From positions 1,488,001 through 1,552,000 of the forward strand of contig NZ_CP090004.1 in NCBI RefSeq assembly GCF_021390175.1: DNA of 64,000 nucleotides. The letters are read 5' to 3'. This DNA is from Flagellimonas sp. HMM57. GTDB taxonomy: Bacteria > Bacteroidota > Bacteroidia > Flavobacteriales > Flavobacteriaceae. The translations under genes and the position numbers were made by a program. Positions within the stretch are counted from its first letter, which is position 1; each line of letters begins with the position of its first letter. The notes below the pieces were generated by a model. The model had not been told where the DNA came from, did no database searches, and was given only the letters and a program-made list of their open reading frames with translations. Shown here piece by piece: positions 62,955 to 64,000 of this stretch.

Positions 62955-64000
62955 TTAGTTTTTATAAAATTTAGAACTTTTCATTCCTGAGTGATCCTCC
63001 ACTACCAAAACGTATAGTCCAGATGCCAAATCTGAAACATTGATACGCTCGTCAATGGCACTCCCTTTTTTTACAATATTGCCAGAAGTGGTAACAATGG
63101 AATACATGGCATCTTCCGATAGTTTGGCATCTAAAGCTATCCATTCCGTTGCAGGGTTTGGAAAAACCTTTACCGTTAATTCTTCATTAAATCCTAAAGG
63201 CTCATAAATCAAAAGTTCTGTTTCCGTACCATTGAATTCAAACTTGACTTCATCAGAAAAATCGGAAACCATATTTTCGGTACAAATAGAGCGAATTCTT
63301 GCTGTGTATATAGTTCCAACTTGTAAATTGGTAAGTTCATAATTGTTCTTCCATAGCAACTCATTTTTCCAATTCTCCTCGGTAGAGGCTTTGTACTGAA
63401 CTTCAAAAAGTGTTTCCTCTGCGTCTGACCAAGCGATGTTTAAAGCATTATCTGATGACGAAAGCAAGGTTACTTCAGATGGTACATCAATAGTACATTT
63501 AGAAACTTGGACGCCAGAAACGATAAGCGAAAAATCCTGTAATCCATTTTTTAATCCACCTTTATGGGTAATCGTAATCGTATAGTCGCCTTTTGCATTC
63601 GCAACCTCTACCCGTTCAAAGGGATCCACCAAATTATCACCTTTTATGGCAGAATCATTTGCTTTTGCAGGATTCAATTTCCAGGGAAAATAAGTTGAGC
63701 CATTTTTTGTAATCCTAATGTCTAGGTCGTTCGTTAACGCAGCTGTCCTGTTATTCAAGTCACCTCTATTGATGTATTCACCTTCGGGGTCTGTCCAAGA
63801 AATAGAAGCCATTAATGTTTCTGTTCCATTGGCAGAGACCGTTAAGGAAAATGTATCCCCTTCAGCAAGGCTTTCTTCTTCCATAAGCGTACTGAAACCT
63901 TTGTTCTGTAATGTTACGGCAGCGGATTTTACATTTATTACACCCCACCCCATTTTATAGTCTGGTCCTTTTGCACCTACATCATCTGCTGTGTGCAATG
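62955..64000 (-). CDS. C-terminal part of a subtilisin-family (S8) protease with T9SS sorting domain
   Basis: The frame is open to the right edge, so the 5' part with the catalytic triad is outside the window. The first visible residues (HTADDVGAKGPDYKMGWGVIN) are the end of an S8 catalytic domain. Then follow a beta-sandwich P-like domain (about 40-160), a fibronectin type III domain (about 170-250) and a C-terminal T9SS type A domain starting near VKVFPNPATEWIALDAK and ending SKFYKN. The T9SS domain implies secretion through the type IX system. It is likely an extracellular or surface protease used for nutrient release. Confidence 0.88.
   Translation of the reverse strand, partial: LHTADDVGAKGPDYKMGWGVINVKSAAVTLQNKGFSTLMEEESLAEGDTFSLTVSANGTETLMASISWTDPEGEYINRGDLNNRTAALTNDLDIRITKNGSTYFPWKLNPAKANDSAIKGDNLVDPFERVEVANAKGDYTITITHKGGLKNGLQDFSLIVSGVQVSKCTIDVPSEVTLLSSSDNALNIAWSDAEETLFEVQYKASTEENWKNELLWKNNYELTNLQVGTIYTARIRSICTENMVSDFSDEVKFEFNGTETELLIYEPLGFNEELTVKVFPNPATEWIALDAKLSEDAMYSIVTTSGNIVKKGSAIDERINVSDLASGLYVLVVEDHSGMKSSKFYKN

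Noticed and set aside
1..64000. CRISPR arrays, tRNA or rRNA genes
   Set aside because: No direct repeats with regular spacers and no tRNA- or rRNA-like sequences were seen in the intergenic regions.

Overview
The window looks like a chromosomal segment of a marine-type Flavobacteriaceae (Bacteroidota). This rests on several sequence signs: low GC, promoter-like TAnnTTTG boxes, many Bacteroidota-style lipoproteins, LytTR and AraC regulators of the Bacteroidota type, a Mg-type HemB, and a C-terminal type IX secretion sorting domain on the protease at the right edge. The genus cannot be fixed from the sequence alone. No rRNA, tRNA, CRISPR array, prophage or intact insertion sequence was seen.

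Layout. 1-2.6 kb: the start of a Tat-exported protein running off the left edge, divergent from a GMC oxidoreductase and its gluconate-dehydrogenase-subunit-3-like partner. 3-6.6 kb: class Ia ribonucleotide reductase (nrdB-nrdA, minus strand). 6.6-7.5 kb: a gap without annotated genes that holds a strong minus-strand terminator, a 179-bp inverted-repeat element and a 39-codon ORF, probably a small unannotated transcription unit. 7.5-10.3 kb: a LytTR regulator and TPR histidine kinase pair. 10.2-17.6 kb: housekeeping and membrane genes (DUF3109, MarC, S41 protease, dCMP deaminase, HupE with a long heptanucleotide array at its 5' end, DjlA-like co-chaperone, bacilliredoxin, PlsC, HD hydrolase). 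17.6-29.3 kb: a processive GT2 glycosyltransferase, a Tat-exported Gfo/Idh/MocA protein, an AAC(3)-I-like acetyltransferase, an ECF sigma factor with a YCII/DGPF protein, a radical SAM protein, a collagen-like lipoprotein, an enoyl-CoA hydratase and an orphan NtrY-like kinase.

29.4-49.9 kb: HemJ, two adjacent ~1040-residue exported Asp-box (sortilin/VPS10-like) proteins, a FAD amine-oxidase-type enzyme, an SPFH-GYF plus zinc-ribbon membrane-stress-like pair with a lipoprotein, a lactonase-fold lipoprotein, a membrane AraC regulator, a PQQ-type sugar dehydrogenase, a degenerate exported Nudix protein, a MATE pump, ferrochelatase, a DUF1460 hydrolase and a ThuA protein.

49.9-58.2 kb is the core of the window: an AraC regulator divergent from a tightly packed heme operon, hemA-hemC-hemD-hemE-GNAT-DUF6973-hemF-[four-helix-bundle gene]-hemB. 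With hemH and hemJ nearby this covers nearly the whole route from glutamyl-tRNA to protoheme; glutamate-1-semialdehyde aminotransferase (HemL) is not in the window. hemE carries an apparent one-base deletion in a G6 tract, so the sequence as given encodes no intact uroporphyrinogen decarboxylase. 58.2-64 kb: a serine beta-lactamase-like hydrolase, a CNNM/CBS transporter, Ogt, a carbohydrate-binding-type lipoprotein, a PolB-type 3'-5' exonuclease, and the 3' part of a subtilisin-family protease with a T9SS sorting domain.

No large novel defence or mobile system is visible. The best candidates for something undescribed are the small minus-strand unit at 6.8-7.25 kb, the frameshifted hemE, the repeat-flanked four-helix-bundle gene inside the heme operon, the DUF6973 gene coupled to hemF, and the heptanucleotide arrays.
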